A stretch of 64,000 nt of DNA, taken from CAWBOV01 sp963790525 (lineage in GTDB: Bacteria; Actinomycetota; Actinomycetes; Mycobacteriales; Jatrophihabitantaceae). Of this stretch, positions 17,419 to 25,152 are shown one piece after another. Position 1 is the stretch's first letter. Every line of letters begins with the position of its first letter. The notes under the pieces were generated by a model, which saw only the letters and a program-made list of their open reading frames with translations, did no database searches and was not told where the DNA came from. The position numbers were made by a program, and so were the translations under genes. The stretch covers positions 372,001 through 436,000 of the forward strand of contig CAWBOV010000002.1 in NCBI GenBank assembly GCA_963790525.1, written 5' to 3'.

Positions 17419-18566
17419 CGACCGTCACGCTCACGGGGATCGGCGAGCTGGCCACCCAGGATCCCGAGCTCGGTGAGCTCGCCGACGCCGCCGTCGTGCT
17501 CGACGGGCCGCTGATCGCCTGGGTGGGCCCGGCCGGCGCCGCCCCCGCCACGGACACCCGGGTCGACCTCGGGGGCCGGGCGGTGCTGCCCGGCTTCGTC
17601 GACAGCCACGCCCACCTGGTCTTCGCCGGGGACCGCACCGCCGAGTTCGCCGCCCGGATGAGCGGGCAGGGCTACAGCGCTGGGGGCATCCGCACCACCG
17701 TCGCCGCCACCAGCGCTGCCTCCGACGACGTGCTGCGGGCCAACCTCGCCCGGCTGGCCGGCGAACTCCTGCGGGCGGGCGTGACGACGTTCGAGTGCAA
17801 ATCGGGCTACGGCCTCGACCTCGTCACCGAACGGCGTTCGCTCCAGCTGGCGGGCGAGTTCACGCCCGAGACCACCTTCCTGGGCGCGCACGTCCTGCCC
17901 GAGGACGCCCTCGACATGGACACCTACGTCGACCTCGTCGCCGGGCCGATGCTCGAGGCGTGCGCGCCGTTCGCGCGCTGGATCGACGTGTTCTGCGACC
18001 GCGGGGCCTTCGACGCCGACGCCGGCCGGACCATCCTGAGCGCCGGCGCGCTGGCCGGCCTGGGGCTGCGCCTGCACGCCAACCAACTGCAGGAGGGACC
18101 GGGCATCCAGCTCGCGGTCGAGTTCGACGCGGCGAGCGCGGACCACTGCACCCACACCTCGGCCGCCGACGTCGACGCCCTCGCTGCCTCGGCGACGGTC
18201 GCGACGCTGCTGCCCCTGGCGGAGTTCTCCACCCGTTCGCCCTATCCAGACGCCCGGCGCCTGCTGGACGCCGGGGTGACCGTCGCCCTGGCGACGGACT
18301 GCAACCCCGGGTCGGCGTATTCGACGGCGATGCCGCTGGCGATCGCGCTCGCGGTGCGGGACATGCACATGACGCCGGCCGAAGCCGTGTGGGCGGCCAC
18401 CGCCGGGGGTGCCCGCGCACTGCGCCGGACCGACGTCGGCGTCATCCGGGTCGGCGCCCGGGCGGACCTGCTCGTGCTGGACGCGCCCAGCTACGTGCAC
18501 CTCGCCTACCGCCCCGGGGTACCGCTCGTGGCGCAGGTCTGGCGGGGCGGGGAGCGGGCCGTCTGA
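17415..18566 (+). CDS. hutI: imidazolonepropionase
   Basis: 383 residues of the amidohydrolase fold; it hydrolyses 4-imidazolone-5-propanoate to N-formimino-glutamate, the third step of histidine breakdown. Metal and substrate sites are seen in DSHAHLVFAGDR, ECKSGYGLD, LHANQL, ADHCTHTS and ATDCNPGS. The ATG overlaps the hutH stop by four bases (ATGA), giving coupled translation. The gene converges on pabA with a 6-base gap. Urocanase (hutU), needed between HutH and HutI, must be elsewhere. Confidence 0.95.
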   Translation: MTTVTLTGIGELATQDPELGELADAAVVLDGPLIAWVGPAGAAPATDTRVDLGGRAVLPGFVDSHAHLVFAGDRTAEFAARMSGQGYSAGGIRTTVAATSAASDDVLRANLARLAGELLRAGVTTFECKSGYGLDLVTERRSLQLAGEFTPETTFLGAHVLPEDALDMDTYVDLVAGPMLEACAPFARWIDVFCDRGAFDADAGRTILSAGALAGLGLRLHANQLQEGPGIQLAVEFDAASADHCTHTSAADVDALAASATVATLLPLAEFSTRSPYPDARRLLDAGVTVALATDCNPGSAYSTAMPLAIALAVRDMHMTPAEAVWAATAGGARALRRTDVGVIRVGARADLLVLDAPSYVHLAYRPGVPLVAQVWRGGERAV

Positions 18567-18572
18567 GCAGGG

Positions 18573-19232
18573 TCAGAGCGCGGGAGCGCTGAAGGCCTGG
18601 ACGCGCAGGGCGTCCACACCGTCGCCGAGCTCGCCGACCCGGACCGCGTCGACGTCCTGCCCCGACTGCCGCAGCCAGTTCGCCAGCATGTGGTGCCCGC
18701 CCTGGGTCAGCACGGACTCGGGGTGGAACTGGACGCCCTCGATCGGCAGGACGCGGTGGCGCAGGGCCATGACGACCCCGGACGCGGTCCGCCCTGTCAC
18801 CTCGATCTCCGGCGGCAGGGTCGCCTCCTCGACGGCCAGCGAGTGGTACCGCGTCGCGGTGAACGGCGACGGCAGCCCGCTCAGCACGCCCGCACCGTCG
18901 TGGACGACATCGCTCGTCTTGCCGTGCAGCAGCTCCGGGGCACGCGACACCGTCGCACCGAAGACGGCACCGATCGCCTGATGGCCCAGGCAGACACCGA
19001 ACACGGGCAACGCCCGCGCGGCGCAGGCAGCCACCATCTCCATGCTGACCCCGGCGTCCTGGGGCGTCCCGGGCCCGGGGGAGATCAGCACCGCCTCGAT
19101 GGCCAGCGGCTCGAGATCGGCCGGCGTGACCTCGTCGTTGCGGCGCACCACCACGTCGGCACCGAGCTGCGCCAGGTACTGCACCAGGTTGTAGACGAAG
19201 CTGTCGTAGTTGTCGACGACGAGGACCCTCAT
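18573..19232 (-). CDS. pabA: aminodeoxychorismate/anthranilate synthase glutamine amidotransferase subunit
   Basis: 219 residues, class I glutamine amidotransferase: VDNYDSFVYNLVQYL at the start, nucleophile Cys in GVCLGHQAIG, and the His/Glu pair in VQFHPES. It releases ammonia from glutamine for PabB or TrpE. Adjacency to CrgA, sortase and DUF881 genes matches the conserved actinobacterial trpG/pabA near the origin. MRVLVVDNYD is chosen as start because it falls one base after the stop of the 53-residue gene (TGAGATG); an ATG four codons earlier is also possible. Confidence 0.93.
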   Translation of the reverse strand: MRVLVVDNYDSFVYNLVQYLAQLGADVVVRRNDEVTPADLEPLAIEAVLISPGPGTPQDAGVSMEMVAACAARALPVFGVCLGHQAIGAVFGATVSRAPELLHGKTSDVVHDGAGVLSGLPSPFTATRYHSLAVEEATLPPEIEVTGRTASGVVMALRHRVLPIEGVQFHPESVLTQGGHHMLANWLRQSGQDVDAVRVGELGDGVDALRVQAFSAPAL

Positions 19233-19233
19233 C

Positions 19234-19395
19234 TCAGTGCCCATCCACCGTGACATTGTCCAACGGGAGGTGCGGCGCGAGCCAGGGGAAGATCACGAAA
19301 AGCAGCAGGAGGGACACCGCGGCCACCAGGACCAGCACCTCGAAGATGCGCAGCGCCAGCGGCCCGGGCAGATGTCTCCAGATCCAGGTGTACAT
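19234..19395 (-). CDS. 53-residue single-pass membrane protein between srtE and pabA
   Basis: A small protein (MYTWIWRHLPGPLALRIFEV...) with one long hydrophobic segment (about 18-42), a PW motif after it and a polar tail (LDNVTVDGH). It sits 2 bases after the sortase stop and 1 base before pabA, so all three are one operon. Similar small proteins with the YTWIWRHLPG-type start recur at this site in actinobacteria, from memory. No function is known to me. Tight packing and a sensible start support a real gene. Confidence 0.75.
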   Translation of the reverse strand: MYTWIWRHLPGPLALRIFEVLVLVAAVSLLLLFVIFPWLAPHLPLDNVTVDGH

Positions 19396-19397
19396 GG

Positions 19398-20213
19398 CTA
19401 GAGAGTGCCTCCGAGTTCCTTGGGCGTGCGGGTGCCCGACACCGGGACCGAGCGGTAGAGCAGCGCATGGACGACCATCCGCTGCGTGGCGCTGAACTTC
19501 GGTGTGCACGTCGTCATCGTCATCAGCGCCTGGGTGGGCTGGGAGTTGGGCGAGTTCGGGACGGGATCGACCACCGCGTACTGCGAGGGGTAGACGATCT
19601 CGCGCCCGACGACGCCCTGAGCGTCCGGAGCCGCGAGGTCGCCGGTCTTGACGTTGCCCAGGACCTTGTAGACGTACCAGTTGCTGCCGGTCTGCACGAC
19701 CACCGGATCACCCGGCTTGAGCTGGTCGAGGTTGAGGAACGGCTCGCCCTTGCCGACCCGGTGCCCGGCGACGGCGAAGTTGCCGATCTGGCCCGGGATC
19801 GCGGTGCCGGTGTAGTGCCCCGGGCCGCGCTCCAGGTCTGCCTCGGTGGTGCCCTCGACGATCGTGTACGCGTAGTCCTTGCCCAGGCGCGGGATGTAGA
19901 GGTTGGCGAATCCCTGCCCGGCCGGCAGGACGACCTGCTTGCCCGCGGGGAGCTGCAGCCGGTCCACGCCCTTGAGCGGGTCCGCGCCGGCCTTGACCTC
20001 CTGGTTGTACTTGGTCGCGACCGTGTGCTGCTCCGCGCCGGCGAAGATGTTGGTCACCCACACCTCGTAGACGACGAACAGCAGTACGACCAGGCCGAGG
20101 GTGACGAGCGTCTGACCGACCCCACGCAGACCCGTCCGCACCAGGTCGCCACGGGTGCGCGGGCGCGCCGTGGGCTTCGCGGGAGTGCCCTCGATGTCGA
20201 TGTCGCTGCTCAT
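19398..20213 (-). CDS. srtE: class E sortase
   Basis: 271 residues. A cytoplasmic tail is followed by one membrane anchor (about 34-54) and then the sortase barrel. Catalytic residues are His151 (AVAGHR), Cys236 (TTCTPKF) and Arg245 (ATQRMVVHA). Class E enzymes attach LAxTG-type surface proteins to the peptidoglycan in high-GC Gram-positives and often have housekeeping roles. The start abuts the DUF881 stop. No LAxTG substrate is encoded in the window. Confidence 0.93.
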   Translation of the reverse strand: MSSDIDIEGTPAKPTARPRTRGDLVRTGLRGVGQTLVTLGLVVLLFVVYEVWVTNIFAGAEQHTVATKYNQEVKAGADPLKGVDRLQLPAGKQVVLPAGQGFANLYIPRLGKDYAYTIVEGTTEADLERGPGHYTGTAIPGQIGNFAVAGHRVGKGEPFLNLDQLKPGDPVVVQTGSNWYVYKVLGNVKTGDLAAPDAQGVVGREIVYPSQYAVVDPVPNSPNSQPTQALMTMTTCTPKFSATQRMVVHALLYRSVPVSGTRTPKELGGTL

Positions 20214-20939
20214 TCAGTGCGGAACCTTTGCGGTGTTGACGACGGCCGGGCCGTCGTATGCCGGTACCTGCAACGACGAGGAGGACTCGACGTCATACGT
20301 CAGGCCGAGCACGTCAGCTGCCTGCCGATACAGCGCCACACCGGGCGATCGGCCCAGTGCGGCACGCATCCCAGCTGCCGGCCCAATCGCGACAATACGG
20401 AATGGAGGTGAATATACGCGCCCGTTGAGAAGCAGCGTATTCCCCACGCACCGCACCGCGCTCGTCGCGATGACGCGCTGCCCGGCGATCGTCATGGCTT
20501 CCGCACCGCCAGCCCACAGGGCATTCACAACCGCCTGCATGTCCGACTGGTGCACGACCAGGTCGTTGAGGTCGATGGACGGGTCCGGTGGCGGGGAGTG
20601 CGCGTCGTCGAGCACGACGGTCAGCCCGGGACCTTTCAGGGCGGTGAAGCCGGCACCGGGTTTCAGGGCGTTCTGCGTGGCCTGCTCGGCGGCGACCCCG
20701 GCGTCGGAGCTGGCGGCGTGGTCGGTCTCGGCGGTGAGCTGCCCGTCGAGCTGGGTGAGCGTCGAGTCGGCCGCGGCGACCTGTCGTTCGGCGGCGCGGA
20801 CCAGCCCGACCAGGCCGTCGGTGCCGGTGCTGCGCAGATCCGTCCCGCGGGCGACGTTGGCGCTCGTGGCGAAGAGCAGACCGGCACCCAGAGCGACGAC
20901 GGGGACGAGCACCGACCAGACCGAGCCTGGTCTGCGCAT
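20214..20939 (-). CDS. DUF881 family membrane-anchored protein
   Basis: 241 residues from MRRPGSVWSVLVPVVALGAG, the family's usual start: a basic tail, one membrane helix, a coiled region (about 35-75) and the DUF881 domain with GPGLTVVLDDAHSPPP, NDLVVHQSDMQAVVNALWAG and GNTLLLNGRVYSPPF. DUF881 proteins lie next to crgA and the origin in most actinobacteria and are suspected to act in division or envelope biogenesis; the role is unproven. An upstream GTG (21017) would add 26 polar residues. Confidence 0.85.
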   Translation of the reverse strand: MRRPGSVWSVLVPVVALGAGLLFATSANVARGTDLRSTGTDGLVGLVRAAERQVAAADSTLTQLDGQLTAETDHAASSDAGVAAEQATQNALKPGAGFTALKGPGLTVVLDDAHSPPPDPSIDLNDLVVHQSDMQAVVNALWAGGAEAMTIAGQRVIATSAVRCVGNTLLLNGRVYSPPFRIVAIGPAAGMRAALGRSPGVALYRQAADVLGLTYDVESSSSLQVPAYDGPAVVNTAKVPH

Positions 20940-21115
20940 CGTGGGGTGTCCGTCCGGGTCGAGTCGATCGCGGGGGTCCGCAGGGACAGCACGGCCGTCC
21001 TGGAATTGCCGGTGCACGCGCTGCGGTGACTACGCTACCGGTGTCGACGGGTGCGCTCCGGTCCTCCGGGGTTCGGCCGCGGTCCCGAACGTGTTCCAGA
21101 CAGGGAGAAGTTGAC

Positions 21116-21382
21116 GTGCCGAAGTCCAAGGTTCGCAAGAAGAGCGATTACACCCCGCCGAGCACTGTGGTCGGCAGCTCCTCGGCCCGGCAGATGGCGC
21201 CCAGCCCCACCTGGTACCCGATCCTCATGCTCATCGTGCTGCTGATCGGCCTGGCGTGGATCGCCACCTACTACCTGGCCGGTGAGCGCGTGCCGGTGAT
21301 GCAGAACCTCGGTGCCTGGAACTTCGGCATCGGCTTCGGCTGCCTGGTCGTGGGCCTCGTGATGGCCGTGCGGTGGCGCTGA
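21116..21382 (+). CDS. crgA: cell division protein CrgA
   Basis: 88 residues, family length. The start VPKSKVRKKSDYTPP, the SPTWYPILM motif entering helix 1, a short loop (YLAGERVPVMQNLGAWN) and helix 2 (GIGFGCLVVGLVMAV) are diagnostic. CrgA recruits and stabilises the divisome (FtsQ, FtsI and CwsA in mycobacteria) and restrains FtsZ in Streptomyces. The GTG at 21116 has a CAGGGAGAAG ribosome site. It is divergent from DUF881, as in mycobacteria. Confidence 0.96.
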   Translation: MPKSKVRKKSDYTPPSTVVGSSSARQMAPSPTWYPILMLIVLLIGLAWIATYYLAGERVPVMQNLGAWNFGIGFGCLVVGLVMAVRWR

Positions 21383-21421
21383 CGTCCCCGTCGCCGCCAC
21401 CCGCGCCCGCCGTCCCCAGGG

Positions 21422-21483
21422 TTGTACACAGCTGTGATTACACCGATGTAGTTCTCCCCAGGGTTCTCCACAGCGGTGGATAA
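21422..21483. promoter_or_regulatory. cluster of DnaA-box-like nonamers
   Basis: TTGTACACA (21422-21430), TTCTCCACA (21464-21472) and, reversed, TTATCCACC (21475-21483) each differ by one base from the box TTRTCCACA. They sit between crgA and the PH-domain gene, about 16 kb from oriC. The clustering in 62 bases is suggestive; binding is unproven. Confidence 0.35.
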
Positions 21484-21991
21484 CCTCCCCGGCGGCGCGC
21501 CGGACCCCACCCCGCCCGATCCCGGGCCCTCCGATGCCGGCTCCTCCGATCCGAGGCCGTCCGATCCCGGGCCGTCCGATCGCGCCCCCACCGTCCGCTA
21601 CGGCCCCAACCGCGCGTTCGCGGCGGCGATGGGCGTCGTCTGGCTGGCCTTCGTGGTGCTCTGGTGGACGACCAGCGACCGCCCCGGGCGGCTGTTGTAC
21701 GGGCTCGCGGCGCTGGTCCTGCTCGCGGTGTGCGCCGGTGACCTGATCTGGAACCCCCGGCTGACGGTCCTCGCGACCGGGGTGCGCATCCACTCCCCGG
21801 GCACCCGCGCCAGCCTGACCTGGGACGAGATCGAGACCGTGCGGGTCGACTCCCGCGGGCATCTGGGCCTGGCCGCCCGCACCCTGGAGATCGACGCCGG
21901 CGAGCACCTGATCGTGCTCGGTCAGCGCTCCCTGGGCGCGGACCCGCGCGACGTCGCCGGCGTGATCGACGCCTTCCGCCCGCCCGCCTGA
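21476..21991 (+). CDS. PH-domain membrane protein (Rv0010c-like position)
   Basis: 171 residues: a Pro/Ser/Asp-rich low-complexity head with PSDPG-type repeats (about 5-38), two hydrophobic segments (about 48-66 and 72-90), and a bacterial PH-like domain (LTVLATGVRIHSPG, SLTWDEIETVRVD). A PH-domain protein next to crgA is the mycobacterial arrangement too. The function is unknown; membrane-linked scaffolding is possible. The GTG start at 21476 lies inside DnaA-box-like DNA and has no ribosome site, so the exact start is uncertain. Confidence 0.75.
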   Translation: MDNLPGGAPDPTPPDPGPSDAGSSDPRPSDPGPSDRAPTVRYGPNRAFAAAMGVVWLAFVVLWWTTSDRPGRLLYGLAALVLLAVCAGDLIWNPRLTVLATGVRIHSPGTRASLTWDEIETVRVDSRGHLGLAARTLEIDAGEHLIVLGQRSLGADPRDVAGVIDAFRPPA

Positions 21992-22028
21992 GCGGGATCG
22001 GGCGCGTCGGACCGCCTCGGGCAGTGGG

Positions 22029-22940
22029 CTAGCCGGCGCCGGGGACCGGGTAGTCGGCCGTGCGGACCGCGACCAGCACGATCAGCAGCAGTGTCATCCC
22101 GGCCAGCGCGGCCGCCTGCACCCGTACCGGGATCCGGGTGGCCCGGTGCGGCCAGCCGACGATCGCCAGGCTGACCAGGCCGCCGACCACGAAGCCCCCG
22201 ATGTGCCCCTCGATCGAGATCTGCGGGATCGAGAAGGTGAAGATGAAGTTGATCACGATGGTGATCACGAGCGCGCGGGTATCCAGGCTCAGCCGGCGGG
22301 CGAGGATCAGCGCGGCGGCGAACAACCCGTAGATGGCTCCCGAGGCCCCGGCGACCGGGACCAGGCGCTCGCCGAACAGGTACACCGCGACCGATCCGCC
22401 CAGCGCCGCGAGGAGATAGGTGCACAGGTACCGCCACCAGCCCATCGCCCGCTCGACGAACGGGCCGATGAACCCCAGCGCGAGCATGTTCATGGCGATG
22501 TGGAGCACGCTCACATGCAGGAACGCCGAGGTGATGAGCCGGGTGTACTCGTGGCCCTGGGCGGTGTCGCCGCGGGCCACGAGGTACGGGACCAGGCTCC
22601 AGTTCTGGAACAGCGAGGACGACTCCGGGGAGTTGAACCCGCCGTGCTGACCGATCGCCGTGGCCAGGTAGACCGCGACGTTCGCGGCGATGATCGCGTA
22701 GGTGACCCATGCCTGCTGGGACGACGTGACCTTCGCTCCGGCGACCGTCCGGGGGACGCGGATCGACCGCGCCGCCAGGTTCACGTCATCCGGGCAGTGG
22801 AAACCCACCGACGCCGGGCGCATGCAGTCCGGGCAGATCGGCCGGTTGCACCGGATGCAGCGCACGCCGGTCTCGCGCATCGGATGTCGGTAACAGCGCG
22901 CCAACCCCTGGGTCGGCGCGGCGTCGGGCGGGAGGGTCAT
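22029..22940 (-). CDS. rhomboid family intramembrane serine protease with zinc-finger head
   Basis: 303 residues. The first 50 carry a B-box-like zinc ribbon (C16/H19, C28/C31, C36/C39, C49). The rhomboid core has the oxyanion Asn151 (HIAMNMLALG), nucleophile Ser200 (GASGAIYG) and His246 (GHIGG), all required for activity, on six predicted helices. It cleaves membrane proteins within the bilayer; targets are unknown. The gene lies immediately downstream of ppiA on the same strand (11-base gap), a conserved actinobacterial pair. Confidence 0.93.
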   Translation of the reverse strand: MTLPPDAAPTQGLARCYRHPMRETGVRCIRCNRPICPDCMRPASVGFHCPDDVNLAARSIRVPRTVAGAKVTSSQQAWVTYAIIAANVAVYLATAIGQHGGFNSPESSSLFQNWSLVPYLVARGDTAQGHEYTRLITSAFLHVSVLHIAMNMLALGFIGPFVERAMGWWRYLCTYLLAALGGSVAVYLFGERLVPVAGASGAIYGLFAAALILARRLSLDTRALVITIVINFIFTFSIPQISIEGHIGGFVVGGLVSLAIVGWPHRATRIPVRVQAAALAGMTLLLIVLVAVRTADYPVPGAG

Positions 22941-22951
22941 CTACGCGTCGC

Positions 22952-23479
22952 TCACTCCGCGGCGTCGACGGTGACCGATGTGATGGTCACATCGGTCGCC
23001 GGGCGGTCTCCCCGATCGGTGGGCGTGGTCGCGATCGCGTCGACGACGGCGCGGCTGTCGGCGTCGGCGACCTCGCCGAAGATCGTGTGCTTGCGGTTGA
23101 GGTGCGGGGTGCGCCCGACGGTGATGAAGAACTGCGAGCCGTTGGTGTTCGGGCCGGCGTTGGCCATGGCGAGCAGGTACGGCCGGTCGAAGGACAGCTC
23201 CGGGTGGAACTCGTCGGCGAAGTTGTAGCCCGGTCCGCCGGTGCCGCGGCCGAGGGGGTCGCCGCCCTGGATCATGAACCCGCCGATGACGCGGTGGAAG
23301 ACCGTGCCGTCGTAGAGCGGCGCGTTGGACTTCTGCCGGGTGGCGGGGTCGGTCCATTCCTTGCTGCCGTCGGCCAGGCCGAGGAAGTTCGCGACGGTCT
23401 TCGGAGCGTGGTTGCCGAAGAGGTTGATGCGGATGTCGCCCAAGGTGGTGTGCAATGTGACCGTCTGGGTCGTGGACAC
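22952..23479 (-). CDS. ppiA: peptidyl-prolyl cis-trans isomerase, cyclophilin type
   Basis: 175 residues: FHRVIGGFMIQGGDP, the FANE-type loop replaced by YNFADEFHPEL, MANAGPNTNGSQFFIT and HTIFGEV give the full cyclophilin A active site. No signal peptide, so it is cytoplasmic; it speeds proline isomerisation in folding. I use the GTG at 23479 (VSTTQTVTLHTTLGD), preceded by a CAGGAG ribosome site; the longer frame upstream is unconserved. Its position near the origin matches mycobacterial ppiA. Confidence 0.95.
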   Translation of the reverse strand: MSTTQTVTLHTTLGDIRINLFGNHAPKTVANFLGLADGSKEWTDPATRQKSNAPLYDGTVFHRVIGGFMIQGGDPLGRGTGGPGYNFADEFHPELSFDRPYLLAMANAGPNTNGSQFFITVGRTPHLNRKHTIFGEVADADSRAVVDAIATTPTDRGDRPATDVTITSVTVDAAE

Positions 23480-23693
23480 GGTAGACAGGCTCCTGTCGGA
23501 TGGAGGGCCGCGGCAGATCGTGACCGACCCGCCGGCGCAAGCAGTACGTATCATCCTGCCACGCCGCCCAGGGTGCGTTCCCTGCACTACGCTCACAGGA
23601 CAGCCTCGACGCTCATCGCGCAGCGCCGACGTGATGTTTCCCGGGTTCAGCCAGCCAGCCCCGGTCCCGTCACCGAATGCAAGGAGCCCACGA

Positions 23694-24416
23694 ATGCCCT
23701 CCACACCGTCCCGCTCCGATGTGTCCGACACGGTCCAGTCCCTGACCGACACCGCCAAGTCCCTCGGCGACAGCGCCCGGAGCACCGCGCAGGATGTGGG
23801 CAGCACGGTCAGCGACCGGGCCCACGATCTCGCTCATGACCTCGCCGGAACCGTCTCCGACCGGGCGAGCACGGTGCTCGACCACGCCGGTGACGCGGTG
23901 AGCAGCGCGAAGGACACCGTCTCCGACGTCCTCGGCTCGGCCAAGGAGCAGGTCTCCGGTGCCGTCGGCTCGGTCCTCGAGGATGCCGCCGCACGGCGCA
24001 AGCGCGCCGCCAAGAAGGCCGACAAGGCCCGTGCCAAGGCGCAGAAGTCCGGCGCAAAGGCCCGCAAGCGCGGCGCCAAGGCCCAGCACGAGCTGGCGGC
24101 GCGGGCGTCGTCACTCCTCGACGAGGCCTCCTCGGCCTGGCAGGACGCCGGCGACTCGCTGCCCGGCCGCACCAAGAAGCGCAAGGGCCGCAAGCTGCGC
24201 ACGGTCGCGATCGTCCTGGGCGTGGTCGGCATCGGTGCCGTCGCGTTCCGGGCCCTGCGCCCGAAGTCCACGTCGACGTCCGGCGCTCAGGTGCCGCCGC
24301 GCATCCGCCCCGTTCCCGACGCGGCGGCCACGAAGGCGGCCGCCAACGGCTCGATGCCGGGCGAAGCCGCGGTCGGTGGCGTTCCCGCCTCCGGCAACGA
24401 CGCCGAGAGCGAGTGA
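23694..24416 (+). CDS. amphipathic-helix membrane protein in the CwsA position
   Basis: 240 residues, divergent from ppiA. The first 100 are repeated DTVSDxxxS/A-type amphipathic helix resembling apolipoprotein or LEA repeats. Residues 101-135 are extremely Lys/Arg/Ala-rich (AARRKRAAKKADKARAKAQK). One membrane segment follows at about 169-188 and then a Pro/Ala tail. A good AAGGAG ribosome site precedes the ATG. In mycobacteria this slot is cwsA, a partner of CrgA and Wag31; in Streptomyces similar proteins are DUF5324, from memory. A role in polar wall growth is an inference from position. Confidence 0.7.
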   Translation: MPSTPSRSDVSDTVQSLTDTAKSLGDSARSTAQDVGSTVSDRAHDLAHDLAGTVSDRASTVLDHAGDAVSSAKDTVSDVLGSAKEQVSGAVGSVLEDAAARRKRAAKKADKARAKAQKSGAKARKRGAKAQHELAARASSLLDEASSAWQDAGDSLPGRTKKRKGRKLRTVAIVLGVVGIGAVAFRALRPKSTSTSGAQVPPRIRPVPDAAATKAAANGSMPGEAAVGGVPASGNDAESE

Positions 24417-24421
24417 CCCGG

Positions 24422-24447
24422 CGCCCCCGGTTGATCTAGCGGGGGCG
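24422..24447. terminator. hairpin between convergent genes
   Basis: CGCCCCCG (24422-24429) pairs with CGGGGGCG (24440-24447). It overlaps the gatD stop and follows the 240-residue gene's stop by 5 bases, so it could end transcription from both sides. Confidence 0.55.
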
Positions 24448-25152
24448 TCCGGCAGCGACGAGCGCAGCCCGGTCGGCCAGTGAGTCGTCGAGCGGCGCGA
24501 GCTCGGTCGACTCACCGCGGCGCGCGAGCGCCCGGCGGATGAGCTCGTCGGCGAAGACGGGGCTCTTGGCGAGCAGCGGACCGTGCAGATAGGTGCCGAA
24601 CGCGTTCACCCGCTGCGCGCCCTCGGTGTGGTCGCGGCCGTTGTTGCCGCGCCCGGTGAGGGTGCGCCCGAGCGGCTGCACGCCCGGCCCGAGGTCGGTG
24701 AGGCCACTGTGGTTCTCATACCCGACGAGCGTGCCGAAGTCGGTGTGGACGACGTGGTTGCCGATCATGCGGGTGTCCGAGCCGGTCGTGGTCAGGTCCA
24801 GCACGCCGGTGCCCGGGATGCGGACGCCCTCGCGGGTGAGGAACTCGTGCCCCAGCAACTGGTACGTGCCGCAGATCGCCAGCAGGACGACGCCGTCGTC
24901 GACCATCGCGTGCAGCTCCGGCCCCTTGGCGACGAAGTCCGCTCCCACGTCGGTCTGGGCCGCGTCCTGACCACCGCCGCCCAGGACGATGTCGGCCCGG
25001 GCGGGGATGGCGTCACCGACCGACACCGGCACCACCTCCACGGCGAATCCGCGCCAGATCAGACGCTGCCGCAGGACGACCACGTTGCCCGTGTCGCCGT
25101 AGATGTTCATCTCGCGCGGGTACAGATGCACGAGGGTGAGTGGCTCAGCCAT
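24436..25152 (-). CDS. gatD: lipid II isoglutaminyl synthase, glutamine amidotransferase subunit GatD
   Basis: 238 residues, class I amidotransferase-like: GDTGNVVVLRQRL near the N-terminus, GGGGQD, nucleophile Cys94 in AICGTYQLLG and His190 in TYLHGP. With MurT it amidates the alpha-carboxyl of D-glutamate in lipid II to D-isoglutamine, needed for cross-linking. The start overlaps the murT stop by 8 bases, so the two are translated together. Cytoplasmic. Confidence 0.93.
   Translation of the reverse strand: MAEPLTLVHLYPREMNIYGDTGNVVVLRQRLIWRGFAVEVVPVSVGDAIPARADIVLGGGGQDAAQTDVGADFVAKGPELHAMVDDGVVLLAICGTYQLLGHEFLTREGVRIPGTGVLDLTTTGSDTRMIGNHVVHTDFGTLVGYENHSGLTDLGPGVQPLGRTLTGRGNNGRDHTEGAQRVNAFGTYLHGPLLAKSPVFADELIRRALARRGESTELAPLDDSLADRAALVAAGRPR

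Noticed and set aside
16299..18566. Fusion of an N-terminal domain with imidazolonepropionase
   Set aside because: The first 370 codons are the out-of-frame shadow of hutH; hutI begins at the ATGA overlap at 17415.
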